64,000 nt of DNA, taken from contig CANESI010000004.1 of the NCBI GenBank assembly GCA_947441065.1, positions 1 through 64,000 on the forward strand. The letters run 5' to 3'. A program made the translations under genes and the position numbers. The notes beneath the pieces are model-generated. The model did no database searches, was not told the DNA's origin, and saw only the letters and a program-made list of their open reading frames with translations. The stretch is from Caulobacteraceae bacterium. GTDB lineage: Bacteria > Pseudomonadota > Alphaproteobacteria > Caulobacterales > Caulobacteraceae. Positions within the stretch are counted from its first letter, which is position 1, and each line of letters begins with the position of its first letter. Positions 34,259-43,151 of this stretch are shown piece after piece.

Positions 34259-35504
34259 CGAGAACCGCGCCAATGATACTGGTCCCATAGGCGGCCTGAA
34301 TAAAGAACTGCAGCCAATCGAGGGTGACGCCGCCGAAATTGCGCCAGAGCAGGAGCGCGACGCTCCCGACATAGCCGGAAGAATCGGCCACATAGATCAA
34401 GAATCCCGCAGTTCCCACCTGTCCGCTCACCGCCACCAGACGGTCGAACAGCATGGCATTGAACGGCGTATAGCTCATATAGAGCCCCGCTCCGGCCAGG
34501 ATCATCCAGGTGAGCGGTGACAGAAGTCCAGATTGAAAGGCCAAGGTCGACAGACCGAGCAGCAAGAAACCTAAGACCACGACGCCGTGGATGACCAGAA
34601 GGGCCTTTAGGTTATCGCGAACCGCCATAACCGCCGCTAGGGCCGCTAATGAGATCACCGCGACCGGGACCTCGCTGGCGGTAAAGACGCTGGCGCTCTT
34701 GCCAAAACCGAGCGCGGTCCAGATTTCAGCAGCGAAATTGTCTCTAAAATCGCGAAAGGCCGTCAGCATCACATAGGACAGCACGAGCAAAATCAGGCCG
34801 GGGGCATATCGGCGAAGAAAGGCTGACCGTTCCGCCCCGTTCATCGGCGCGCGGGTTGTGCGCTGTGCCTCGTCTTCTGCAGACGGCGGCGGCAAGAGGC
34901 TTAGGACCCAGACCGACACCGCCAAAAGCGGCATGAACACCAAGCCCACGGCGGCTGGCATCCAAAAGGCACTGACATGTCCTGACGTCATCATCAGCAC
35001 GCCGATGGATTTGACGACACCGGAGGATAGGATGAAGCTGGAACAGAGCATGGCGCCGAGGACCTCTGAGACTCGGCGACCCTCCATGAAGCCAAAAACC
35101 AATCCGAAGATCATCCCAAGCGGCAAGCCATTGAAAAATAGGGCTGCCACATTCCATGGTGCCGGGACGAGGGCAAAGGCCACCAAGGCGAGCCATGACA
35201 GCCCAATTAGGATTAAGATGGCCCCGGCCCGGCGCAAGGGGTCCATCTCTGCAATGACCTTAATGCCGATCATTTTGGACAGGGCGTAGCCGGCCACCTG
35301 CGCCAAGACGAGGGCGATCTTGTAATCAAGGGTAAAGGACCAGCCGTCGACCATCTCAAAGGTCGCCGCCGAGAACGGCTTGCGAAAGGCGTACATGGAG
35401 AAATAGGCGCAAAAGCCCGCCAGTCCGGCCACCAGGGTAAAAACAATAGGATTGGCTTGAACCAAGCTGCGCCTAATCCGGTCGTTCAGGGTGAGGGTGG
35501 TCAA
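34209..35504 (-). CDS. DUF5690-type MFS-like membrane transporter
   Basis: A 431-residue protein with about 12 hydrophobic segments, a loop of charged residues in the middle (around 215-235) and the N-terminal sequence YFSMYAFRKPFSAATF, reminiscent of organophosphate:phosphate antiporter-like MFS proteins and matching what I know of DUF5690. The start appears to be TTG 35504 with GGAG upstream. It is divergent from the flavin oxidase-phnX operon, so a role in taking up an aminophosphonate is a reasonable guess. Confidence 0.7.
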   Translation of the reverse strand: MTTLTLNDRIRRSLVQANPIVFTLVAGLAGFCAYFSMYAFRKPFSAATFEMVDGWSFTLDYKIALVLAQVAGYALSKMIGIKVIAEMDPLRRAGAILILIGLSWLALVAFALVPAPWNVAALFFNGLPLGMIFGLVFGFMEGRRVSEVLGAMLCSSFILSSGVVKSIGVLMMTSGHVSAFWMPAAVGLVFMPLLAVSVWVLSLLPPPSAEDEAQRTTRAPMNGAERSAFLRRYAPGLILLVLSYVMLTAFRDFRDNFAAEIWTALGFGKSASVFTASEVPVAVISLAALAAVMAVRDNLKALLVIHGVVVLGFLLLGLSTLAFQSGLLSPLTWMILAGAGLYMSYTPFNAMLFDRLVAVSGQVGTAGFLIYVADSSGYVGSVALLLWRNFGGVTLDWLQFFIQAAYGTSIIGAVLVTAAGFYFHHRQKALS

Positions 35505-35672
35505 GTCGAGGTCTCCGGCGAAAGTTTAGGGCGGCGTCTTAAACCGTTCACGCCCTGCCCCCTGTTTTGATTCCATGACAGGCGCGTGGCAGTAGGATTA
35601 GGTTTGTCACAGATCTGAGCTAAAAACAGCGCCTTTAGAATCGTCTCAGCCTTTCGTTTGGAAACTATCTCT

Positions 35673-36809
35673 ATGCCGCGTTCCTATGATCTAGCAGTGG
35701 TTGGCGCAGGGATCGTCGGTCTAGCCTGTGCCTTGGCGGCGGTACGGCGCGGAAAGCGGGTCGTTGTCATTGATCGCGATGCCCAGGCCAATGGGGCCTC
35801 TGTTCGAAATTTTGGGTTCATTACCATCACTGGACAGGAACGCGGCAATATGTGGGCGCGGGCCAAACGCTCGCGTGATGTTTGGGTTGAGGTGGCTGAG
35901 GCCGCCAAGATTGACCTGATCCATCGCGGTCTGGTCATGGCCGTGCGCCGTCCCGAAAGTATGGGCCTGCTCGAAGCCTTTCTTGCGACCGAAATGGGCG
36001 AGGGCTGTGAGATCTTGGACGCAAGGGCGCTTAAGGCCGATCATGGCTATCTGGCCGGTTCTCAGCTCTTGGGCGGCCTTTGGAGTCCCCATGAGGTGCG
36101 GGTCGAATCGCGCCAAGCCATTCCTGCCGTCGCCGCCTGGCTCGCGGAGCGCTATGGTGTAACCTTCATGCGCCAGACGGCCGTCGTCGGTGTCGAAACC
36201 GGCAAGGTCTTTACGAACCAAGGCGTCATTGAGGCGGACTGCGTGGCGGTCTGCCCCGGCGATGATCTGATCAGCCTCTTTCCAGAGCGCGTCGGGGCCT
36301 ACGGGGTCACGCGCTGCAAACTGCAGATGCTTCGACTGGCAGATCCCGGCTTTAGGCTGTCTGGCGCGGTCATGTCCGATCTGGGCCTTGTGCGCTATGC
36401 GGGCTATGCCGCCTTGCCACAGGCTAAAGCTGTGCGCTCCAGACTAGAGGCCGAGCAGGCCGATCAACTGGCCAATGGTATTCACCTGATTGTGGTGCAG
36501 AGCGCCGATGGCAGTTTGGTTGTCGGTGACAGCCACCACTATGGCCCAACGCCCGATCCGTTTGCTTCCGAGGCCGTCGATCAATTGATCCTTGATGAAT
36601 ATGAGGCTGTGTTTGGTCATGCGCCGCCGCCTGTTCGGGAGCGCTGGACGGGAACCTACGCGTCGGCATCGGACCGCACCGTGCTGATTGACCAGCCGTG
36701 CCAAGATATACGCCTCGTCATGGTCACGACCGGGGCGGGGGCTTCCACCGGCTTTGCCTTGGGCGAAGAGGTGGTCAATGAACTGTTTGGCAAGGATAAG
36801 GCCCCATGA
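35673..36809 (+). CDS. TIGR03364-type FAD-dependent oxidoreductase (aminophosphonate oxidase candidate)
   Basis: A 378-residue DAO-fold flavoprotein starting at ATG 35673 (MPRSYDLAVVGAGIVGLACALAA). The dinucleotide motif GAGIVGLA, the segment NGASVRNFGFITITGQ and the C-terminal MVTTGAGASTGFALGEE are characteristic of the TIGR03364 group. That group is known to be syntenic with phosphonatase-type hydrolases and is thought to oxidise aminophosphonates such as 2-aminoethylphosphonate or its N-methyl forms to phosphonoacetaldehyde. Here it overlaps phnX by 4 bp (ATGA), and no PhnW transaminase gene is present, so it probably replaces PhnW. Confidence 0.83.
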   Translation: MPRSYDLAVVGAGIVGLACALAAVRRGKRVVVIDRDAQANGASVRNFGFITITGQERGNMWARAKRSRDVWVEVAEAAKIDLIHRGLVMAVRRPESMGLLEAFLATEMGEGCEILDARALKADHGYLAGSQLLGGLWSPHEVRVESRQAIPAVAAWLAERYGVTFMRQTAVVGVETGKVFTNQGVIEADCVAVCPGDDLISLFPERVGAYGVTRCKLQMLRLADPGFRLSGAVMSDLGLVRYAGYAALPQAKAVRSRLEAEQADQLANGIHLIVVQSADGSLVVGDSHHYGPTPDPFASEAVDQLILDEYEAVFGHAPPPVRERWTGTYASASDRTVLIDQPCQDIRLVMVTTGAGASTGFALGEEVVNELFGKDKAP

Positions 36810-37600
36810 GCCCTCAAGGTTTGAACGACTTTGATCTGGTGATCTTTGACTGGGCCGGGACCATGGTCGACTTTGGGTGCCGGGCCCCTATTGAGGCCTT
36901 GGTTACGGCCTTTGCTCGCCGGGGCGTGGCGCTCGATGAGGCCGCTGCGCGCGTGGATATGGGCAAGGCTAAGGCGGACCATGTCCGGGCTCTGCTGGCG
37001 CGTCCTGATGTGGCGCAGGACTGGCATGCTGCCACAGGTGCCCTGCCGGTCGAGGCCGATGTTGACGCCCTGATGGTCGATCTTGGTCCCTTGATGACAG
37101 AGGCCGCAGGCCGCGCCGCCCAACTGATTCCAGGTGCGGCCAAGGTTGCCGCCGATCTGCGGGCCGCAGGGCTGAAGGTCGCATCATCCACGGGCTATAC
37201 GCGCGACATGATGCAGCCGGTTCTGATCAAAGCCGCAGAGCAAGGTTACGCGCCCGACCATCTGGTCTGCGCCGGAGAAACCCCGCAAGGTAGGCCCTCT
37301 CCCCTCATGGTCTATAAGACCTGTGCGGAATTGGGGGTGTGGCCCCTATCACGCGTCATCAAGGTCGACGACGCCGAGGCCGGTATAGCTGAGGGACGAG
37401 CGGCAGGCTGTTTCACCATCGGTTTGGCAGCCTCTGGCAATGGTATGGGTCTGTCGCTGGAGGCCTATCAGGCCCTCGACCCCACTGATCGCGACGACCG
37501 CCTGGCGAAAGTCCGTGCCAGCCTGATGGCGGCGGGCGCAGATCTGGTTATTGATAGCGTTGATGATTTGATTGGGGCTTTGCAGAATCGAAAGTCCTAA
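36806..37600 (+). CDS. phnX: Phosphonoacetaldehyde hydrolase (phosphonatase) PhnX
   Basis: A 264-residue HAD-family enzyme cleaving phosphonoacetaldehyde to acetaldehyde and phosphate. The nucleophile motif DWAGT starts at Asp15, and the cap domain has MGKAKADHVRAL with Lys56 at the position of the Schiff-base lysine of characterised phosphonatases. VIKVDDAEAGIAEG supplies the acidic magnesium-binding residues. The lysine supports true PhnX and not the phosphonatase-like group. It is translationally coupled to the upstream flavin oxidase. Confidence 0.9.
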   Translation: MSPQGLNDFDLVIFDWAGTMVDFGCRAPIEALVTAFARRGVALDEAAARVDMGKAKADHVRALLARPDVAQDWHAATGALPVEADVDALMVDLGPLMTEAAGRAAQLIPGAAKVAADLRAAGLKVASSTGYTRDMMQPVLIKAAEQGYAPDHLVCAGETPQGRPSPLMVYKTCAELGVWPLSRVIKVDDAEAGIAEGRAAGCFTIGLAASGNGMGLSLEAYQALDPTDRDDRLAKVRASLMAAGADLVIDSVDDLIGALQNRKS

Positions 37601-37640
37601 GCAGTCTGACCCCAGCCGTCTGATGGCCTAGGACCCCTTG

Positions 37641-39008
37641 ATGCCCATTCGAACCTTCCTTGAGCCATCTCGTTCTATAGACATCATCCATGAGACGGAC
37701 GTCTTGGTGGTTGGATCGGGTCCGGGGGGACTTGCTGCCGCCTTGGCCTGTGCCCGCGCAGGCGTTCAAACGACGCTTTTGGAGCGCTATGGCTGTTTTG
37801 GCGGCAATATCACTCAGGTCGGTGTTGAGGGCTTTGCCTGGTATCGCCACCCTCAGACCATCGATAGTGAAGGCATAGGCCGAGAGTTCGAAGAGCGTGC
37901 CAAGACCATGGGCGCGGCCATGCCCGAACCCCAATCGATCAGCCATTCTCTAGACGCTGAAGCCTTTAAATATGTGGCCGACGTTCTGGTCGAGGAGGCT
38001 GGTGTCACGCCGATGCTGCATCGGATGTTTGTCGCCCCCATTATCGAAAATGGTCAGATCCGCGGCATCATTACCGAGAGCAAGGCTGGCCGAGAGGCGA
38101 TCTTTGCCAAACGCGTGATCGATGCGACGGGCGATGCCGATATTGCCGAGCGGGCAGGGGCCTTAACCCATAAGACACCCAAGGCCGAAATGATGTCGGT
38201 CTCGGTCATGTTCTCCATGTGCGGGGTCAACAAGACCCGCTTTATCGAGCAGGTGAAGGCCGATCCCCAGACCTATAAGGATTGGGCAGGCAATGGCGAA
38301 TGGGACATTACGACTGATGGCAAGGAGGACGATATGTTCTCTCCGTTCCTGCGCAAGCCCTTCAAAAAGGCCCTTGAGGCGGGGCTCTTGCCGCCCAACC
38401 TGGCGACTATTGCTGGAACCTGGGGCACAGTGTCGGATCAGGGCGACCTGACCTATTTGAATATGGTGCACCTCTATCTGGATGGCACAGATCCGGACGA
38501 CTTGACCATCGGCGAGATCGGCGGGCGCAAGCAGGCCATGCAGGCGGTTGAGGCGCTCAAACATTTTATGCCCGGATGTGAGGACGCGAAGCTCCGCAAC
38601 TTCGGCATGACCCTTGGCATCCGCGATACCCGCAAGATCGATGCGGCCTACAATATGACAGGCGAAGATGTGCGCGGTGAAGCGCGTTTCGATGATTCCA
38701 TCGGCATATTTCCGGAATTTATCGACGGCTATGGGCTGTTGATCCTGCCGACCACAGGCCGGTATTTTCATGTGCCCTATCGCTCGATGGTCCCTAAGGG
38801 GGTCGGGCGTCTGTTGGTCACGGGCCGGGCCATCGGCGGAGACAAGATCAGTCATGCCGCCGTGCGCAACATGATGTGCTGCGCGGTCGCAGGGCAGGGC
38901 GCGGGCGTTGCGGCGGCCATTTCCATCAAGACAGGCCAAGACTTTGACAGCCTCGACATAGGGCTTGTCCAAGCCGAACTGCGCCGTCAGGGCGCGAGGA
39001 TTGCGTAA
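37641..39008 (+). CDS. FAD-dependent oxidoreductase (FAD_oxidored family)
   Basis: A 455-residue flavoprotein with an N-terminal DVLVVGSGPGGLAAALACARAG motif, then LLERYGCFGGNITQVGVEG, the usual second FAD contact of the PF12831-type family, and VIDATGDADIAERAG. The C-terminal region has LLVTGRAIGGDKISHAAVRNM. Family members oxidise diverse organic substrates; the role here is unknown. It lies 40 bp after phnX and 1 bp before an MFS gene on the same strand, so it could belong to the phosphonate module or to a separate uptake-oxidation unit. The start is ATG 37641, not the preceding TTG. Confidence 0.85.
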   Translation: MPIRTFLEPSRSIDIIHETDVLVVGSGPGGLAAALACARAGVQTTLLERYGCFGGNITQVGVEGFAWYRHPQTIDSEGIGREFEERAKTMGAAMPEPQSISHSLDAEAFKYVADVLVEEAGVTPMLHRMFVAPIIENGQIRGIITESKAGREAIFAKRVIDATGDADIAERAGALTHKTPKAEMMSVSVMFSMCGVNKTRFIEQVKADPQTYKDWAGNGEWDITTDGKEDDMFSPFLRKPFKKALEAGLLPPNLATIAGTWGTVSDQGDLTYLNMVHLYLDGTDPDDLTIGEIGGRKQAMQAVEALKHFMPGCEDAKLRNFGMTLGIRDTRKIDAAYNMTGEDVRGEARFDDSIGIFPEFIDGYGLLILPTTGRYFHVPYRSMVPKGVGRLLVTGRAIGGDKISHAAVRNMMCCAVAGQGAGVAAAISIKTGQDFDSLDIGLVQAELRRQGARIA

Positions 39009-39009
39009 G

Positions 39010-40266
39010 ATGACCAAGAGCTCAACGCCGCCCTGGCTGATCCTCGTTTTGGCCAGCATCGCCATTGCGGGGAACTATTATGCCTATGACGCCATAGGAC
39101 CGGTGGCCGATCTTTTGCGGTCTCAACGGGGTCTTAGTCAGACGGACATCGGGCTGCTCAACGCCGTCTATAGTTTACCGAACATCCCGCTGGCCTTGGT
39201 CGGCGGCCTTATAATCGATCGCGTTGGTGCGGCAAGGGCGGCCTTTGGTGCCGCCACCCTATGCTTTTTGGGTGCACTCTTGACCGCTGTCGGGGAACCC
39301 TACGCCGTCATGGTCACCGGACGGTTGATTTTCGGCGTGGGTGAGGCGACGCTTCTCATCGCGCTTTTGGCAGCCCTGGCCCAGTGGTTTTCATTCGGGG
39401 CTGCAGCCCTGGCCATGTCGCTCTTTTTCAGTTTCGCCCGCGTTGGCTCCTATATGGCCGATGTTTCACCGCGCTGGGCAGCGCCCCTTTATGAGCAGGG
39501 CTGGCAGCCTCCCCTTTTTTTAGCGGCAGGACTAACGGGCGTCAGCCTGATCGCCGCGCTGATCTTTATGTTGGTCGACAAGGGACGGACCCAAGCAAAG
39601 AGCCAGGCCTTAGAGCCCATTACAGTGAAGTCCTTGGTCGGGTTTGACCGATCATTTTGGTACATACTGGGGCTCAATGTGCTGTTTGCCTCGGTCTTTT
39701 TCCCGTTCCGCTCGACCTTCGCGATCGTCTATTTCCAAGACGCCAAGAATCTGAGCTTGGCCGATGCGGGCCTCCTCAATAGCTGGGTCTTTTTCGCAGC
39801 GATCTTTGCCACGCCCCTGTTTGGATTGGCGGCTGACAGGTTTGGGAATCGCACCTTGCTCTTGACCATGGGCGCGATGCTAATGCCCGTGACCTTCTTT
39901 ATCTTGGGCGCGACCGACCTTAGCCTTTGGATCTCGACCGTTTTGATGGGGATCAGTTTCTCGGTCATTCCTGCCGTCATTTGGCCCGCGACCGCCATGT
40001 TGGTCGAGCCTAAGCGCTTAGGCACAGCTTTTGGCGTGATCAATGTGCTGCAAAATCTTTGCCTGTTCGCCTGTAACTATCTGGCCGGCTGGCTCAATGA
40101 TGCCAACAATGCCGGAGCGGCCAATCCGGCTGGCTATGGGCCAATGCTGCAGATGTTCGGGGGCTTGAGCCTGCTGGCGCTCGTCTCGACCCTTGCCCTT
40201 TGGCGACGCGAGCAGGGACCGCATAGCCGCGGCCTTGATAGGCCCGCAATCAACAGATCGGCCTAA
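39010..40266 (+). CDS. MFS transporter
   Basis: A 418-residue permease with about 12 predicted membrane segments. MFS loop motifs are visible (GGLIIDRVGAARAAFGAA after helix 2 and FGLAADRFGNRTLLL after helix 8), and RLIFGVGEATLLIA in helix 4. It starts at ATG 39010, one base after the stop of the FAD oxidoreductase, suggesting shared transcription and a substrate handled by that enzyme. The C-terminus overlaps the converging HPP gene by 4 bp. Confidence 0.88.
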   Translation: MTKSSTPPWLILVLASIAIAGNYYAYDAIGPVADLLRSQRGLSQTDIGLLNAVYSLPNIPLALVGGLIIDRVGAARAAFGAATLCFLGALLTAVGEPYAVMVTGRLIFGVGEATLLIALLAALAQWFSFGAAALAMSLFFSFARVGSYMADVSPRWAAPLYEQGWQPPLFLAAGLTGVSLIAALIFMLVDKGRTQAKSQALEPITVKSLVGFDRSFWYILGLNVLFASVFFPFRSTFAIVYFQDAKNLSLADAGLLNSWVFFAAIFATPLFGLAADRFGNRTLLLTMGAMLMPVTFFILGATDLSLWISTVLMGISFSVIPAVIWPATAMLVEPKRLGTAFGVINVLQNLCLFACNYLAGWLNDANNAGAANPAGYGPMLQMFGGLSLLALVSTLALWRREQGPHSRGLDRPAINRSA

Positions 40267-40964
40267 TGGTTTTTGTTTTTGGCTTGCGCGCGAGCCACCA
40301 GGCTTTGGTAGAGACCCTCCAGATCTTCGCGGCTGATATCCAGCGCCTCGCCATATTGGGTGAGCACAAGATCAATATCCTCGGGCGCTAGGCTTAAGGC
40401 TGGCGAGATGGGCTGAGCCTGCGGATGGGCGACATGGGGGAACGACCGGCCCGTGAGGTTGTTATAGATCAGCGCGCTCGCCGTCAGCAGAACTGAGTTC
40501 AAAAGTACCGGAACGAGCGCGAAGCCATATCCCATCTCTGCAATTTTAGGCCCGCCCAGAACCGCAATGAGGGCAATGGCCCCGCTTGGCGGATGGACGC
40601 AGCGAAAAACGGTCATGACGCCGAAGGATAGGGCGACCGCCAAGGGTGCGGCGACAAGTGCTGTGCCAATGAGCTGAGCGATCGTGACGCCGACCAGAGC
40701 GGCGACCAGATGGCCACCGATCACCGGCCAAGGCTGGGCGAGTGGACTGGCTGGCACTGCGAACAGAAGAATAGCAGAGGCCCCCATGGGCGCGATCAGC
40801 AAGGGCGCGTCGGCTATGCCGCTGACGGCCAAGGTGCTGATCAGCGCAGTTATGCCAATGCCGCAGAATATGCCAAGGCTGGCCCTAAATCGGTCTAGAT
40901 AACCGGTGCCCCACGGATGGGGAATGAAGCTTTTGAACCACACGTTGATGGGGTTAGAGTTCAT
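40263..40964 (-). CDS. HPP family membrane protein
   Basis: A 233-residue integral membrane protein with four to five hydrophobic segments. The family name motif is present as CVHPPSGAIAL at about residues 120-130, along with APMGASAILLFAVPASPLAQP. Plant and cyanobacterial HPP proteins have been linked to nitrite transport; bacterial roles are poorly known. The C-terminal cytoplasmic tail (LSLAPEDIDLVLTQYGEAL) is helical. It seems transcribed alone. Confidence 0.88.
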   Translation of the reverse strand: MNSNPINVWFKSFIPHPWGTGYLDRFRASLGIFCGIGITALISTLAVSGIADAPLLIAPMGASAILLFAVPASPLAQPWPVIGGHLVAALVGVTIAQLIGTALVAAPLAVALSFGVMTVFRCVHPPSGAIALIAVLGGPKIAEMGYGFALVPVLLNSVLLTASALIYNNLTGRSFPHVAHPQAQPISPALSLAPEDIDLVLTQYGEALDISREDLEGLYQSLVARAQAKNKNH

Positions 40965-41033
40965 GATGGATAACGGCCTTTGAGAAGTGTTGGGGCCTAA
41001 GGTGTGGATGGCTCCCCTAAACTCAGGGCTTCA

Positions 41034-41594
41034 TCAATTCCAGTAACCGGTGTCCTCAGCCAGAGCATAATAGTCGTCTCGTGTAATGCCGACCAAAATC
41101 TTGTCCCAGAACTGGCCTTTTCGATAGTGCCACCGGCGCTGACGACCCTCGACCGTCCAGCCACACTTGCCGACATAGAGGGCGAGCGAGGCCTCGTTAT
41201 AGGCAATGATGTCAGTATCTAATCGCTCTAGCCCCAGTTCATCGAAGGCGTAGCGCATAATGGCCATGACCGTATCGCGGCCATAACCCATTCGGCGGAC
41301 ATCCGCAGTGCCCAAGGCTATGCCGTGGAATGCGTTGCGGTTTTTCCAGTCTAACGACACCAGATTGGCGGTTCCAATTGGAATGCCTGCGTCCCGGGTT
41401 TCAATGACGAACCGTTGGTTTGTGCTGTCTGTCTGCAGCTTTTCAAACCAGCTGCGGGTTGATGCAAGGCTAGAGGGAAAAAGCCATCCCCCTAGGAGAG
41501 ACCACAGTTCCGCATCGTTGGCCCACTGATGAAGCAGAGCGAGGTCTGATTCCTCGACGGCTCTAAGGCAAACCTTTAAGCCCATAATACTCAT
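41034..41594 (-). CDS. GNAT family N-acetyltransferase
   Basis: A 186-residue RimJ/RimL-type acetyltransferase: KVCLRAVEESDLALLHQW at the N-terminus, GIALGTADVRRMGYGRDTVMAIMRYAF as the acetyl-CoA-binding region, and ERLDTDIIAYNEASLALYVGKCGWTVEG, typical of the family C-terminus. The chosen ATG (41594) overlaps the stop of the methyltransferase gene (ATGA). It is last in a four-gene minus-strand operon and probably acetylates an amino group on a sugar or a protein. Confidence 0.87.
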   Translation of the reverse strand: MSIMGLKVCLRAVEESDLALLHQWANDAELWSLLGGWLFPSSLASTRSWFEKLQTDSTNQRFVIETRDAGIPIGTANLVSLDWKNRNAFHGIALGTADVRRMGYGRDTVMAIMRYAFDELGLERLDTDIIAYNEASLALYVGKCGWTVEGRQRRWHYRKGQFWDKILVGITRDDYYALAEDTGYWN

Positions 41595-42346
41595 GGTTTT
41601 TTGCCTGCCACGACATAGATGCTCGCGCACGAGGCGGGGGTTTCGCGGCCCAACTGATAGCAACCTTCCATGAAGGCGTCGTTGATGAGGTCGCCTCCCA
41701 TTAGCGCATTGAACTGAAAATTCGCTAACGGTTTAAACACAATGCCGCCCGTATCAATGGCAGTAAGTTTCGCGCCCAACACATCGCGTAGAAGGGTATC
41801 TTGCCGATAGACCCTGCGATGGCCGGCGGCGATATCATCTGCGCTGAGCGCTTCTAGGTGGCTCAATATGCCCATCTTTACGGCGATCCGCCGAGAGGGC
41901 GCTTCGGCATTGGGGACTACAACATAGAGCCGACCGTTCGGGGTGAGGAGCTCTCCCAGTTTGGTAATGACTCCGATCGGATCAATGACGTGTTCTAGGA
42001 CATGTGAGAAAATGATCGTTTCGAACCGTTTGTCGGTTTCGAAGTCCTCGATCAGGGCTTGGACAAATGTCGCGCGATCAGCATATTTGTCCCGGGTGTG
42101 GTTAAGGAACTCGGGAGTGGGTTCAATAACTGTGAGGTCATTAAATCGCTCCAACAAGAGCCCGGTTTGCTCGCCGTGGGCACAGCCGACTTGAAGGCAA
42201 GGCCCTTCACGGAAATAGGGTTCAAGGGTGCGCATCATGAAGGTTCGCATAGCAGCGTCAAAGGGTGCCGCGCCTTCGCCGTAAGAGGCTATTACGGCGC
42301 GGAGCCGTTTGTTTTCTTCATAGGGGTTCTGGCCATTAGCCATCAT
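41591..42346 (-). CDS. Class I SAM-dependent methyltransferase
   Basis: A 251-residue methyltransferase with the SAM-binding motif LQVGCAHGEQTGLLLERF near residues 50-67, LTVIEPTPEF for the acidic ribose ligand and IIFSHVLEHVIDPIGVI, typical of the Methyltransf_23/11 group. Its start and stop overlap the neighbouring PhyH and GNAT genes (ATGA). Probably modifies a glycan or small molecule made by this cluster. Confidence 0.87.
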   Translation of the reverse strand: MMANGQNPYEENKRLRAVIASYGEGAAPFDAAMRTFMMRTLEPYFREGPCLQVGCAHGEQTGLLLERFNDLTVIEPTPEFLNHTRDKYADRATFVQALIEDFETDKRFETIIFSHVLEHVIDPIGVITKLGELLTPNGRLYVVVPNAEAPSRRIAVKMGILSHLEALSADDIAAGHRRVYRQDTLLRDVLGAKLTAIDTGGIVFKPLANFQFNALMGGDLINDAFMEGCYQLGRETPASCASIYVVAGKKP

Positions 42347-43134
42347 CTTTGATCCTGTTTGAAGGTCCAGCGCTCAGGCGGTTGATAATATTCGTCTAGG
42401 CTTGAAGCGACGCGTGCATCATACCCCAACAGTTGGCGCGCTAAGGGCGATAGATGCGCCTCGGCATCCGGTCTAAGGAAACGAGGCCAGTCCATTTGTG
42501 GCTTCATGAAGGGGCGGCCAAAACAGAGGGTGAGTGCCTTGCGAGGCCTGTCACTCTTATTGGGCGCGGCGGCATGTACGACCAGACTGCTGAACAGCAA
42601 AATATCGCCCGCCTTTCCTTCTATCTGTTTTGCCTCTGTCTTGAACGCGTCGTTGGTTGGCATAGCCTCCTTCAGATGGGAGCCTGTCATCAGCAAGGTC
42701 GCGCCGTTCTGAGCGGTAAAGTCATCAAGCATGACGAGCATGTTCAGCGATAGAGGATAGTCGGCCGTCCAAGCGCGAACATCCCGATGCGGCTTGAGCG
42801 TATAGGCAGAGCCGCCGGGCGGATGCAGTGTGGCCCCAAAATTGAGCAAGATATATTTGCCGCCGAAATAATGCATGATCACATCGGCTAAGGGCAAATC
42901 GGCGATGAATTGGTCTAGGCTGGTGTCATCCCCCAGGACATGATGGGCCGCGCCCTCCATCCCCCTGTCGACACCATTGCGAACTTGGATAGCGCGGCGG
43001 CGCTCATAGACCTGATCGCAGTCTTTGCGCAGGGCCTCTAATTGCTGGGAGCCTAAGAGATTATGAAAATGGTAGAGGCCATCACTTGCCATGGCTTTAT
43101 CAAACCCTGCGACATCAAAAGGCGGCTGGATCAT
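42343..43134 (-). CDS. Phytanoyl-CoA dioxygenase (PhyH) family protein
   Basis: A protein of about 263 residues with the HxD iron motif in LKPHRDVRAW and a distal His in VHAAAPNKSDRPRKALTLCF. Fe(II)/2-oxoglutarate oxygenase fold. The start is ambiguous: GTG 43143 sits very close to an AAGGAG, while ATG 43134 has a longer gap. It sits between a methyltransferase-fusion gene and another methyltransferase with tight coupling, so it likely hydroxylates a cluster intermediate. Confidence 0.85.
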   Translation of the reverse strand: MIQPPFDVAGFDKAMASDGLYHFHNLLGSQQLEALRKDCDQVYERRRAIQVRNGVDRGMEGAAHHVLGDDTSLDQFIADLPLADVIMHYFGGKYILLNFGATLHPPGGSAYTLKPHRDVRAWTADYPLSLNMLVMLDDFTAQNGATLLMTGSHLKEAMPTNDAFKTEAKQIEGKAGDILLFSSLVVHAAAPNKSDRPRKALTLCFGRPFMKPQMDWPRFLRPDAEAHLSPLARQLLGYDARVASSLDEYYQPPERWTFKQDQR

Positions 43135-43151
43135 GGATTTCACAGTCTCCT

